A stretch of DNA of 64,000 nucleotides from Ochrobactrum teleogrylli (lineage in GTDB: Bacteria; Pseudomonadota; Alphaproteobacteria; Rhizobiales; Rhizobiaceae), in the NCBI RefSeq assembly GCF_006376685.1, contig NZ_VEWL01000006.1, forward strand, positions 124,001 to 188,000. The letters run 5' to 3'. Position 1 is the stretch's first letter; every line of letters begins with the position of its first letter. Below the pieces are notes generated by a model. The model saw only the letters and a list, made by a program, of their open reading frames with translations. It was not told where the DNA came from and did not search any database. The position numbers and the translations under genes were made by a program. This document shows positions 16,964 through 25,732 of this stretch, piece by piece.

Positions 16964-17799
16964 TCATGAGCGAAGCCGTCACTCAAACCAGTGCTGCCGT
17001 CATGGCACCGCCGCCCGTCGTCCGCGAATGGACCCGCGCTCGCATTGCAGGTCATATCTTCGTCGGCATATGGGCTTTGCTCTTCGCTGGGCTCGCCATC
17101 TACCTCTACAATGTCTGGCGCATCGATCTCTTCGAAACTTATGGACCGCGCTACTGGTCCGGCCTGCTGATCACCCTGAAACTGGTCGTGGTGTCGATCC
17201 TTGTCGGCGCTGCATTGTCGATCCCGATCGCAGCCGCACGCATGTCCAACAATCGCTGGCTGAAAGCCATTGCCTTCGGCTATGTGTATTTCTTCCGCGG
17301 CACGCCGCTTCTGGCGCAAACCTTCCTGATCTATTACGGCTTCGGCACTTTCCGGCCTTTCCTAGAAAGCATCGGTCTGTGGGTGTTTTTCCGTGATGCA
17401 TGGAATTGCGCCATTCTGGCCTTCTCGCTCAATACGGCGGCCTATCAGGCCGAAATCCTGCGTGGAGCGATCCAGAGCGTTGCCATGGGCCAGTGGGAAG
17501 GTGCCGCGGCGCTGGGTATTTCCAAGCGCGTGACATTCTGGAAGGTCATACTTCCACAGGCGCTGATCGTTGCCCTGCGTCCATATGGCAATGAAATCAT
17601 CCTGATGATCAAGGGCTCGGCCATTGTGGCCATCATCACGGTTCTCGACCTGATGGGTGAAACGCGCCGCGCCTATTCCCGCACTTTCGATTTCCAGACC
17701 TATCTCTGGGCAGCCGTGATCTATCTGCTGATCGTCGAAGCGCTGCGCCACATCTGGGATTATCTCGAACGGAAGCTGACACGGCATCTTGTTCGTTGA
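16960..17799 (+). CDS. Polar amino-acid ABC transporter, permease 2
   Basis: The 279-residue partner permease. An N-terminal segment of about 30 polar residues precedes the first hydrophobic helix (AGHIFVGIWALLFAGLAIYL). The EAA loop is in QWEGAAALGISKRVTFWKVI. It overlaps the previous gene by ATGA; a second ATG six bases on may be the real start. The operon ends here without an ATP-binding subunit. Confidence 0.88.
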   Translation: MIMSEAVTQTSAAVMAPPPVVREWTRARIAGHIFVGIWALLFAGLAIYLYNVWRIDLFETYGPRYWSGLLITLKLVVVSILVGAALSIPIAAARMSNNRWLKAIAFGYVYFFRGTPLLAQTFLIYYGFGTFRPFLESIGLWVFFRDAWNCAILAFSLNTAAYQAEILRGAIQSVAMGQWEGAAALGISKRVTFWKVILPQALIVALRPYGNEIILMIKGSAIVAIITVLDLMGETRRAYSRTFDFQTYLWAAVIYLLIVEALRHIWDYLERKLTRHLVR

Positions 17800-17821
17800 T
17801 TTACCAGATAGACCTTAAATT

Positions 17822-17855
17822 TAGCCCTCGGCAGCCTTGCAGCTTCCGGGGGCTA
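17822..17855 (+). terminator. Probable terminator of the ABC permease operon
   Basis: A 9-bp stem with one G-U pair (AGCCCTCGG at 17823-17831, CCGGGGGCT at 17846-17854) and a 14-nt loop, 23 nt after the permease stop. The T-tract is weak (ATCTGTTT). Confidence 0.5.
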
Positions 17856-17931
17856 TCTGTTTAATCAACAATATGTCTTCGCTGCCACGCAGCGCGCAGA
17901 CAATTTCTCAAGCATAGCGATGGGCAATATC

Positions 17932-18552
17932 ATGCTGAAAATCTGGGGTCGCACCAATTCCACCAATGTCAAGAAAGCGCTCTGGATCGCGCAGGAGCTT
18001 GGCCTTGATTACGAACAGATCGACGTGGGCGGCCAGTTTGGCGGCCTGGACGACCCGGCCTTCCTCGCGCGCAATCCCAATGGCCTCATTCCGCTTGTCG
18101 AAGACGGCGAAACCGTGCTCTGGGAATCAAATGTCATCACGCGCTATCTGGCCGCGGCTTATGGCAAAGACAGCCTGTGGATCGAAAATCCGGCCAAGCG
18201 GGCGCAGGCGGAAAAATGGATGGATTGGGCGTCCAACACGCTCTACAGCGATTTCAGCAATGTGATGAAGCATATGATCCGCCTGCCGGAAGACAAGCGC
18301 GATCCGGCAATCCTGCAACGCGGTCTCGACGGCCTTGCACGTTCCATGAAGATTGCCAATGACGGTCTCGGCCAAGCGCCGTGGTTCTCCGGAGAAGAGT
18401 TTGGCATCGGCGACATTCCGGTTGGCTGCTATGCCTATGCATGGTTCGAGTTCCCCATCGAACGCCCCTCGCTTCCGCAGCTCGAAAGCTGGTATGAGCG
18501 CCTGAAAGAGCGCCCTGCCTACCGTTCGGCTGTGATGACACCCCTCACCTGA
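17932..18552 (+). CDS. Glutathione S-transferase family protein
   Basis: A roughly 206-residue cytoplasmic GST. The N-terminal thioredoxin fold starts MLKIWGRTNSTNVKKALW and contains the cis-Pro segment NGLIPLVEDG and the glutathione-binding LWESNVITRYLA (E-S pair). The all-helical C-terminal domain follows. The Ser/Asn in RTNSTN is the likely activating position. The ATG at 17920 is also in frame and neither start has a strong ribosome binding site. It sits just upstream of a beta-hydroxyacid dehydrogenase, possibly co-transcribed (36-nt gap). Confidence 0.87.
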   Translation: MLKIWGRTNSTNVKKALWIAQELGLDYEQIDVGGQFGGLDDPAFLARNPNGLIPLVEDGETVLWESNVITRYLAAAYGKDSLWIENPAKRAQAEKWMDWASNTLYSDFSNVMKHMIRLPEDKRDPAILQRGLDGLARSMKIANDGLGQAPWFSGEEFGIGDIPVGCYAYAWFEFPIERPSLPQLESWYERLKERPAYRSAVMTPLT

Positions 18553-18588
18553 TCAAATGGTCCATAAACTATCCAGAGGAATGAACGA

Positions 18589-19470
18589 ATGACGACGACT
18601 GCAAAAGTAGCCTTTCTCGGGCTGGGCGTGATGGGCTATCCAATGGCAGGACACCTCAAGAACAAGGGGGGCCACGACGTTACGGTTTATAACCGCACGA
18701 CGGCAAAAGCGGAAAAATGGGCGAAGGAATTCGGCGGCAGTTTCGCCGCCACGCCCGCAGAAGCCGTGCGTGATGCCGATTATGTGTTCGCCTGCGTCGG
18801 CAATGATGACGATCTGCGTTCGGTAACAATCGGCCCGGACGGCGCTTTCTCGACAATGAAGAAAGACGCGATTTTCATCGACAACACGACGGCTTCCGCC
18901 GAAGTTGCACGTGAGCTTTCGGAAGAAGCGCAGAAGCTTGGCATTCATTTCATCGATGCGCCGGTTTCTGGCGGTCAGGCTGGCGCGGAAAACGGCGTGT
19001 TGACCGTGATGGTTGGTGCCAGTGAGCCGGTTTTCGAGCGCGCCAAGCCGATCATCGACGCCTATGCCCGGTCTGTCGGTCTCATGGGTCCTGTCGGTTC
19101 GGGACAGTTGGCCAAGATGGTGAACCAGATTTGCATCGCCGGTCTCGTTCAGGGACTGGCCGAGGGCATTCATTTTGGCAAGAAGGCCGGTCTCGACATC
19201 GAAAAGCTCATCGCGGTGATTTCCAAGGGCGCTGCCGGTTCGTGGCAGATGGAAAACCGCTCTGCCACGATGAACCAGGGCAAATATGATTTCGGCTTTG
19301 CCGTCGACTGGATGCGGAAGGATTTGGGCATCTGCCTTGACGAAGCAGACCGCAATGGCGCGCTTCTGCCCGTCACGGCGCTTGTCGATCAATTCTACAA
19401 GGAAGTGCAGAAGATCGGCGGAAATCGCTGGGATACGTCTTCTCTGCTGGCGCGTCTGGAGCAGAAGTGA
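18589..19470 (+). CDS. NAD(P)-dependent beta-hydroxyacid dehydrogenase
   Basis: A 293-residue enzyme of the 3-hydroxyisobutyrate dehydrogenase/tartronate semialdehyde reductase family. The Rossmann motif GLGVMGYPMAGHL is at the N-terminus, the substrate-binding signature DAPVSGGQAGAENGVLTVMVG is near residue 125, and the catalytic Lys is in GQLAKMVNQI near residue 173. The exact substrate is not decidable by eye. A strong terminator follows. Confidence 0.9.
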   Translation: MTTTAKVAFLGLGVMGYPMAGHLKNKGGHDVTVYNRTTAKAEKWAKEFGGSFAATPAEAVRDADYVFACVGNDDDLRSVTIGPDGAFSTMKKDAIFIDNTTASAEVARELSEEAQKLGIHFIDAPVSGGQAGAENGVLTVMVGASEPVFERAKPIIDAYARSVGLMGPVGSGQLAKMVNQICIAGLVQGLAEGIHFGKKAGLDIEKLIAVISKGAAGSWQMENRSATMNQGKYDFGFAVDWMRKDLGICLDEADRNGALLPVTALVDQFYKEVQKIGGNRWDTSSLLARLEQK

Positions 19471-19498
19471 ACATCAACTGAGTTCAGCTCAGGAGAAA

Positions 19499-19526
19499 AG
19501 CCCGGCATGCCCGCCGGGCTTTTTTA
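19499..19526 (+). terminator. Intrinsic terminator after the hydroxyacid dehydrogenase
   Basis: Arms AGCCCGGC (19499-19506) and GCCGGGCT (19513-19520), loop ATGCCC, followed by six T. Confidence 0.9.
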
Positions 19527-19542
19527 TATTAGCCGCGTTCAA

Positions 19543-20805
19543 TCAGAACTTGACCATCGCCGTCAGCGACAGCCCGCTGACAAAATCATCGTCGAGTACG
19601 CCCTCGGAACCCAGCAGACTGCGCTCACCGTCGGCAAGCGTCGTGTCAACCTTTCCTGAGACCAGCCAACCCGCAGCGCCCGCCAGACGAAACTCGACTT
19701 GGTCACTTGGCTTGTAACCGGCGCCAAGGCTGAACAACCAGAGGTCCGTCTGCGTGGTGAGGCCCGTGCTGGTGCCGCGATCCCAGGTTAAAGTCCCGTC
19801 GAGAGACCAGTGGTTGTCGAACGTGTGAGCAACACCGCCCCTCAAAGTCCAGCCGTCCTGATAATAGAGGTTCAGGCTGGTAACTCTGGTGCCAATAGGG
19901 AGAACCGCACTGTCAGCCGCAACAAAATCAACCGACGTCACGCTTGACCAGTCCATCCATTCTACCGAGCCAAAAGCCAGCCAACCGGGCGTTATACCCG
20001 TCTGAAATTTGAATTCGACCGATTGAGGTGTTGCAACGTCACTGCTCACATCAATCGGTTCGCCGCGCCCGGTGATTGGGTTCAAAATCAGATTATCAAC
20101 CGTGCCTTCAAGGCCGTACTTGACCGCTGATTGATAAACGATGCTCGCACGGATCGCATATTCAGGAATTTCATAGGCAGCGCCAATTCGCCAGCCAAAC
20201 GACTGGGCATCTGCATCCAGAGAAGCGGCGCGAAACGGACTTCCGGGAATGCCGTCAGGATTGCGGGAAAAATGCGGGATCATTCTGGTCTGCTGGCCGC
20301 GCAGTTCCTGATAGCTGACGCCACCCAGAATACGGAAATAGCCCATCGCGCCCGCATCAAAACGATAGGCACAGTTCACACCATAATCGTTCGACGTGAT
20401 CTTCTGTTCGATCGAGGTGTAAGAGTGAACCGTTTCAATGCCCGCATCGGTGTCGATGCCCCAAGGCTGACGGTATTGCGCAGCACAGGCAAGATCGCTG
20501 GTCAGATCGAACTTGGCCGAAATCTTCGGCACCCAAAGTCCCTTCGCCTCTTCTATACCTTTTTCGAACGGGCGGCCTGTCGCCGGGTTGATACCGCCAT
20601 TCGTGTCGCTGGCGGGTGTGCCCCCGATTTTCGTCAATCGACGCTGGGGAGCCACATAAATCGCCGACGTATCGACCGCGTTTCCCTGTTCGAACAGAAT
20701 ATCGAAATCCTGCGAACTGGACTCGAAAGCTCCGGCGTGAGCGACGACCGCTCTCCCAAACAGCACCGCCGCGATACAACTGATTTGAAAGCCGCGTCCG
20801 CCCAT
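19543..20805 (-). CDS. FadL/OmpP1-like outer-membrane protein, copy 1
   Basis: A 420-residue beta-barrel of the OMPP1/FadL/TodX family, transporters of long-chain fatty acids and other hydrophobic compounds across the outer membrane. A signal peptide ending in AHAG is followed by the family-typical N-terminal segment SSQDFDILFEQGNA, many alternating amphipathic strands, and a C-terminal Phe (SLTAMVKF) expected for BAM insertion. The start at 20805 is set by a GGGGGGAG ribosome binding site and the signal peptide; the frame is open to 20925. It is a close paralogue of the next upstream gene. Confidence 0.88.
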   Translation of the reverse strand: MGGRGFQISCIAAVLFGRAVVAHAGAFESSSQDFDILFEQGNAVDTSAIYVAPQRRLTKIGGTPASDTNGGINPATGRPFEKGIEEAKGLWVPKISAKFDLTSDLACAAQYRQPWGIDTDAGIETVHSYTSIEQKITSNDYGVNCAYRFDAGAMGYFRILGGVSYQELRGQQTRMIPHFSRNPDGIPGSPFRAASLDADAQSFGWRIGAAYEIPEYAIRASIVYQSAVKYGLEGTVDNLILNPITGRGEPIDVSSDVATPQSVEFKFQTGITPGWLAFGSVEWMDWSSVTSVDFVAADSAVLPIGTRVTSLNLYYQDGWTLRGGVAHTFDNHWSLDGTLTWDRGTSTGLTTQTDLWLFSLGAGYKPSDQVEFRLAGAAGWLVSGKVDTTLADGERSLLGSEGVLDDDFVSGLSLTAMVKF

Positions 20806-21097
20806 AAATCTCCCCCCAAGAAGCTGTGGCATTAACGAGGACGCAAACGTAAAACGGGAAGAAACGGAGCTGCAATATCCAACCAATAGCGGGTTAATTG
20901 TGCGGCCAAAGCGCCCCCCGAGCAAATTGGCTCAGCGACAGAGTTCCAACAAATCCCAAATCAAATTCCGCTAAAACCGCCGTTTTTGGCCTGTTTCCGC
21001 CTGCTGCGAATGCGCGATGGCGTGCTTGCGAATCCGAACCGCCGGTTCGATTACTTTAGACGCTTCTGGAATTAAAATTTCCCCGGACCGATCACGC

Positions 21098-21127
21098 AAA
21101 AAGCCCGGCAGCGGGAACTGCCGGGCT
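21098..21127 (-). terminator. Intrinsic terminator of FadL-like copy 2
   Basis: Ten-bp arms AGCCCGGCAG (21102-21111) and CTGCCGGGCT (21118-21127), loop 6 nt, followed on the minus strand by five T. Confidence 0.8.
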
Positions 21128-21135
21128 GATACATA

Positions 21136-21170
21136 AAGGGCCGGAACATTGTTAGGATGCTCCGGCCCTT
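21136..21170 (-). terminator. First hairpin downstream of FadL-like copy 2
   Basis: Perfect 10-bp arms AAGGGCCGGA (21136-21145) and TCCGGCCCTT (21161-21170), 22 nt after the stop. It has no strong T-run and stands in tandem with the terminator at 21098-21127. Confidence 0.55.
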
Positions 21171-21192
21171 GATTTATATTTGATCCGATGGA

Positions 21193-22464
21193 TCAGAACT
21201 TGACCTTCGCCGTCAGCGAGAGGCCGCCGACGAAATCGTTGTCGAAGTCGCCTTTAGAACCGGTTGGATTGAGCTTGCCATTGACGAAGGTATCGTCCAA
21301 TTCACCTGAGCTGAGCCAGCCTGCCGCCCCGGCAAGACGGATTTCGAACTGATCGTTCGGCTTGTAATTGGTGCCAAGGCCAAACAGCCAGATATCGGTT
21401 TGCGAAGTCAGGCCAGTGCTGGTGCCACGATCCCATGTCACAGTTCCTGCAACCGACCACTGGTCGTTGAACTTGTGGCCTACGCCGCCGCTCACCGTCC
21501 AGCCATCCTGATAATAGAGGTTGAGGGCTGTGATTTCATAGCCTGCTGGAAGCACTACGCCAGTAGCGGTGCGCAAGGGCGAGTCAGAGGCAAAGCTGAC
21601 TTTGCTAATGCTCGACCAATCAGTCCACTTCACGGAACCAAATGCAAGCCAATCGGGAGCGATACCGGTCTGGAATTTGAATTCGACGGACTGCGGTGTT
21701 GAAACCTCGCTTGATACATTGATCGCGCCATACCGCATCGTTGCGGGATCGAGATACAAATTGTCGATGGTGCCTTCAAGGTTGTACTTCACCTTGGACT
21801 GATAGACGACACTTGCACGGATCGCATATTCTGGAATTTCGTAAGCCGCACCAAGACGCCAGCCCACGGATTCATCTTCCACATCCAGTGAGGCGACGCG
21901 CCAATTCCCTCCGTACGGATGCCCGGTCGGTGGAATGGCTTTTGTTTGCTCACCGCGCAATTCCTGATAGCTGACGCCACCAAGGAGGCGGAAATAGCCC
22001 TTTTCGCCAGCTGCGAAACGATAGGAGCAGTTCACGCCATAATCGTTCGAGGAGATTTTCTGCTCGATGGCGACAAAGCTACGGACCGTGTCGATACCGA
22101 CATCTGTATCGATACCCCAAGGCTGACGATATTGCGCCGCACAAGCCAAATCCGAAGTCAGATCGAACTTTGCGGATGCCTTCGGCACCCAATAGCTCGT
22201 AGCCTCGTCAACCTCAGTACCATAGGGCTGACCGCCATTTAGCGGATTTCTACCGCCGGTAGCAGCTCCGACTAACGAGCCACGAATATTCTTCAGCTTG
22301 CGTTGCGGAGCCACGAAGGTGCCTGACGCATCGACAGCATTTCCCTGCTCAAACAGGATATCAAAATCCTGCGAGCTGCGTTCAAAACCACCTGCATGAG
22401 CGACAACCGCACTCCCAAGCAGTACCGCTGCAATTCCCCCAATTTTTAAGCCGCGTCCGCTCAT
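21193..22464 (-). CDS. FadL/OmpP1-like outer-membrane protein, copy 2
   Basis: A 423-residue paralogue of the preceding entry, with the same architecture: signal peptide (GSAVVAHAGGF), SSQDFDILFEQGNAVDASG, long stretches identical to copy 1 such as DLACAAQYRQPWGIDTD and SNDYGVNC, and a C-terminal Phe (SLTAKVKF). The ATG at 22464 has a strong GGGAGGA ribosome binding site; the open frame to 22656 is leader DNA. The tandem copies differ most in extracellular-loop-like segments, so they may differ in ligand range. Confidence 0.9.
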   Translation of the reverse strand: MSGRGLKIGGIAAVLLGSAVVAHAGGFERSSQDFDILFEQGNAVDASGTFVAPQRKLKNIRGSLVGAATGGRNPLNGGQPYGTEVDEATSYWVPKASAKFDLTSDLACAAQYRQPWGIDTDVGIDTVRSFVAIEQKISSNDYGVNCSYRFAAGEKGYFRLLGGVSYQELRGEQTKAIPPTGHPYGGNWRVASLDVEDESVGWRLGAAYEIPEYAIRASVVYQSKVKYNLEGTIDNLYLDPATMRYGAINVSSEVSTPQSVEFKFQTGIAPDWLAFGSVKWTDWSSISKVSFASDSPLRTATGVVLPAGYEITALNLYYQDGWTVSGGVGHKFNDQWSVAGTVTWDRGTSTGLTSQTDIWLFGLGTNYKPNDQFEIRLAGAAGWLSSGELDDTFVNGKLNPTGSKGDFDNDFVGGLSLTAKVKF

Positions 22465-22853
22465 TATGTCCTCCCAGATAGCAACCGGCATTAACGTTGA
22501 CGCAAACGTAAAACAGGAAGGATTCGACCTGCAATATCCAATCATTCGCGGGCTATGAGCGGCTTCGGAGTCGCTTCTTTCAAAACGCTTAAAATACGGG
22601 GCGTTTCTCCATTTGGTGGAAACATTCCGACAAATGTAGACCAGAAATTCGCCCAAATTGCCCCTTTTTCGGCCATATTTCAGCCTTGTTGCGAAAGGGC
22701 AACATTTTCAAAAAACAATCGAAACGCCGGTTCGATGCGGTCCAAAGCCCCTTGAAACGCAACTTTTCCGCGACATACCGCACAAAAAACACCCGGCAGT
22801 TTTCGCTGCCGGGTGTTGATTCGTGAAAATCTTACGTTGCGGAACGCGTCAAA
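22465..22853 (-). promoter_or_regulatory. Leader of FadL-like copy 2 with conserved palindrome
   Basis: It carries the block shared with copy 1 (22488-22543) and the near-palindrome CGAAAC-GCC-GGTTCG at 22720-22734. On the minus strand both copies read ATCGAACCGGCG, one variable base, then TTCG, about 240-260 nt before their start codons. The valS terminator occupies 22784-22816. Confidence 0.55.
22784..22816 (-). terminator. Intrinsic terminator of valS
   Basis: Eleven-bp arms ACACCCGGCAG (22789-22799) and CTGCCGGGTGT (22806-22816), loop 6 nt, followed on the minus strand by six T. Confidence 0.88.
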
Positions 22854-25586
22854 TCAACCTGCGTCACGGATACGTGACTCAGCTGTCGCAACCCGCTCCG
22901 CGGCTTCCTTCAGCTCGGCCAAACGCTCGCGTTCGGCTTCAACGACCTCTTCCTTGGCATTGGCCACGAACTTCTCGTTCGACAGCTTCTTCTCGATCCG
23001 GTCGATATCAGCGGCAATCTTGCCTGCTTCCTTGGCCAGACGTGCAGCTTCAGCCTTGAGGTCAATCAGCTTGCCGAGCGGAATGCAGATCGTCGCTTCA
23101 CCGAGCAGCATCTGCGCTGCCCCCTTCGGAGCCTGCGCTTCGAAGGTCACGCTTTCAACACGGGCCAAACGCTTGATCGCAGCGCCGTGACGCTCAAAAC
23201 GTTCTGTCGTCGTTGCGTTGGCGTCAAGAACGACGACTGGTGCCACAGCACCTGCCGGGACGTTCATTTCCGCGCGCACCGAGCGGATACCGGTGACGAG
23301 ATCGACCAGCCAGTTGATATCGGCAGCCGCGTCTTCATCCACGAAGGAAAGCTCCGGCCAGTCGGCCAGTGCCAGAACCGTATCGCGCTTCTTGCCTTCA
23401 CCAGCCGTCAGCGTCCACAGTTCTTCCGTCATGAACGGCATGAACGGATGCAGCAACTTATAGATCTGATCCAGACAGTAAGCAGCCGTAGCCTGCGCTT
23501 CGGCCTTTGCCACTTCATCGTCGCCCATGAAGATCGGCTTGAGCAATTCCAGATACCAGTCGCAGAACTGGTTCCAGACAAAGCGATAGGCCGCACCAGC
23601 CGCTTCATTGAAACGGTAATTGGCAATGCCCTCGGTCACGGAACGCGTGGCCTTGGTCAGTTCGGTCAGAATCCAGCGATTGACCGCAAGCCTTGCGTTT
23701 TCCGGACGGAAATCCGCGTTGAGCTCAACGCCATTCATCTGCGCAAAACGCGTCGCATTCCAGAGCTTGGTGCCGAAATTGCGGTAGCCCGCGATACGCG
23801 CCGGATCAAGTTTAACGTCGCGTCCCTGCGCGGCCATGATAGCCAGCGTGAAACGCAGCGCATCGGCGCCATATTCGTCCATCAGTTCCAGCGGGTCGAT
23901 GACATTGCCCTTGGACTTCGACATCTTCGCGCCGTGCTTGTCACGAACGAGCGCGTGCAGATAGACCGTATGGAACGGGATTTCCTCCATGAAATGGAGG
24001 CCCATCATCATCATGCGGGCAACCCAGAAGAACAGAATGTCGAAGCCGGTCACCAGAACGCTGGTCGGGTAATAGGTCGCGAGTTCCGGCGTCTTGTCGG
24101 GCCAGCCAAGCGTCGAGAACGGCCACAGGCCCGATGAGAACCAGGTGTCCAGAACGTCGGTGTCGCGTTCCAGAGCAACGTCTTCGCCATAATGCGCCTT
24201 CGCAGCCGCTTTGGCTTCGGCTTCGCTCTTTTCAACGAAACAGGTACCGTCCGGGCCATACCACGCCGGAATCTGGTGTCCCCACCAGAGCTGACGCGAA
24301 ACGCACCACGGCTGAATGTTCTCCATCCAGTCGAAATAGGTCTTTTCCCAATTCTTCGGCACGATCTGCGTGCGACCGTCGCGAACAGCGGCCATGGCAG
24401 GCTTGGCCATTTCGGCTGCGTTCACATACCACTGGTCGGTCAGATACGGCTCGATCGGCACGCCTCCGCGATCACCATGGGGAACGGCATGGGTGTGATC
24501 CTCAACCTTTTGCAGATAGCCGCGCTCGTCCATCAACTCAACGATACGTTTGCGCACCGCAAAGCGATCCTGTCCGTCCAGCTCGGCGATCAGCGCCTTC
24601 AATTCCGGCGTCAGCTGCAGGCCTTCGAGGAAGTCGTTATTGTCTTTCAGCGTGACAGCCGCTGCTGGCGTCAGAATATTGATTGCGCGCAGATCATTGC
24701 GCTTGCCGACTTCGAAGTCGTTGAAATCATGCGCAGGCGTGATCTTGACCGCGCCGGAACCAGCTTCCGGATCAGCGTAATCATCAGCAACAATCGGAAT
24801 ATGACGGCCAACGAGCGGCAGAACGACATCATTGCCGACCAGAGCGTGATAGCGCTCATCCTTCGGATTGACCGCAACGCCGGTATCGCCCAGCATGGTT
24901 TCCGGACGGGTCGTCGCGACAACAATGTAAGTATGCGGATTTTCTGAATCGAACGGCACATTTTCCAGCGGATAGCGGAAGTGCCAGAGATGCCCTTTCG
25001 TCTCACGAGATTCGACTTCAATGTCGGAAATCGCCGTTAGCAGCTTCGGGTCCCAATTGACCAGTCGCTTGTCGCGATAGATCAAGCCCTGCTTGTGAAG
25101 CGTGACGAAGACTTCCAGAACAGCGCGCGACAGGCCCTCATCCATGGTGAAGCGCTCACGGGACCAGTCGCACGACGCGCCAAGCCGACGCAGCTGATTG
25201 GAGATCATGCCGCCGGATTCTGATTTCCACTGCCAGATGCGCTCGATGAACTTCTCGCGGCCCATGACATGGCGGTTCGGCTCCTGCCTTTCGGCAAGCT
25301 GGCGCTCGACAACCATCTGGGTGGCGATACCGGCATGATCCATGCCCGGCTGCCACAGCACGTTCTTGCCGCGCATGCGCTCAAAACGAACCAGAATGTC
25401 CTGAATCGTGTTGTTGAGCGCGTGGCCCATATGCAGCGATCCGGTGACATTCGGCGGAGGAATGACCACGGCAAAAGGATCGGCTCCTGGCTTCGCTCCT
25501 GCTCCCGCTTTAAATGCCCCTGCTTCTTCCCAGCGTTCGGCAATTTTCGGCTCTATGGCCGCGGCGTCATAAGTCTTCTCAAGCAT
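22854..25586 (-). CDS. valS: Valine--tRNA ligase
   Basis: A cytoplasmic class I aminoacyl-tRNA synthetase charging tRNA-Val. The start MLEKTYDAAAIEPKIAERW gives 910 residues, the usual length. The HIGH motif is LHMGH near residue 45 (PPNVTGSLHMGHALN), the KMSKS motif is GAKMSKSKGN near residue 535, the CP1 editing domain lies between them, and the C-terminal coiled-coil tRNA-binding arm is rich in Glu, Lys and Ala (LIDLKAEAARLAKEAGKIAA). The frame continues upstream to 25640 without conserved sequence. Confidence 0.96.
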   Translation of the reverse strand: MLEKTYDAAAIEPKIAERWEEAGAFKAGAGAKPGADPFAVVIPPPNVTGSLHMGHALNNTIQDILVRFERMRGKNVLWQPGMDHAGIATQMVVERQLAERQEPNRHVMGREKFIERIWQWKSESGGMISNQLRRLGASCDWSRERFTMDEGLSRAVLEVFVTLHKQGLIYRDKRLVNWDPKLLTAISDIEVESRETKGHLWHFRYPLENVPFDSENPHTYIVVATTRPETMLGDTGVAVNPKDERYHALVGNDVVLPLVGRHIPIVADDYADPEAGSGAVKITPAHDFNDFEVGKRNDLRAINILTPAAAVTLKDNNDFLEGLQLTPELKALIAELDGQDRFAVRKRIVELMDERGYLQKVEDHTHAVPHGDRGGVPIEPYLTDQWYVNAAEMAKPAMAAVRDGRTQIVPKNWEKTYFDWMENIQPWCVSRQLWWGHQIPAWYGPDGTCFVEKSEAEAKAAAKAHYGEDVALERDTDVLDTWFSSGLWPFSTLGWPDKTPELATYYPTSVLVTGFDILFFWVARMMMMGLHFMEEIPFHTVYLHALVRDKHGAKMSKSKGNVIDPLELMDEYGADALRFTLAIMAAQGRDVKLDPARIAGYRNFGTKLWNATRFAQMNGVELNADFRPENARLAVNRWILTELTKATRSVTEGIANYRFNEAAGAAYRFVWNQFCDWYLELLKPIFMGDDEVAKAEAQATAAYCLDQIYKLLHPFMPFMTEELWTLTAGEGKKRDTVLALADWPELSFVDEDAAADINWLVDLVTGIRSVRAEMNVPAGAVAPVVVLDANATTTERFERHGAAIKRLARVESVTFEAQAPKGAAQMLLGEATICIPLGKLIDLKAEAARLAKEAGKIAADIDRIEKKLSNEKFVANAKEEVVEAERERLAELKEAAERVATAESRIRDAG

Positions 25587-25666
25587 GGAATTATCCGGTC
25601 TTTTTGCGCAATGAAAGGATTGGGCGCTCAATAACAACAAACGGGTGATAAATCACTTTAAAAGTG

Positions 25667-25692
25667 AAAACCCGCCTGCGAGACAGACGGGC
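25667..25692 (-). terminator. Probable terminator between popZ-like gene and valS
   Basis: Arms CCCGCCTG (25671-25678) and CAGACGGG (25684-25691) with one mismatch, followed on the minus strand by TTTT. Confidence 0.6.
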
Positions 25693-25732
25693 TTTTGAAC
25701 TCAAAGGCCGTTTTAGACAGGCAACACGTCGA

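Larger units (their letters stand above)
20806..21192 (-). promoter_or_regulatory. Leader of FadL-like copy 1 with conserved palindrome
   Basis: This 387-bp spacer holds three things. Near the gene (20829-20882) is a block closely similar to the leader of copy 2 (GCATTAACG, GACGCAAACGTAAAAC, CTGCAATATCCAA). At 21035-21049 is the inverted repeat CGAACC-GCC-GGTTCG, also present upstream of copy 2. At 21098-21170 are the terminator hairpins of copy 2. The shared blocks imply common regulation. Confidence 0.6.
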
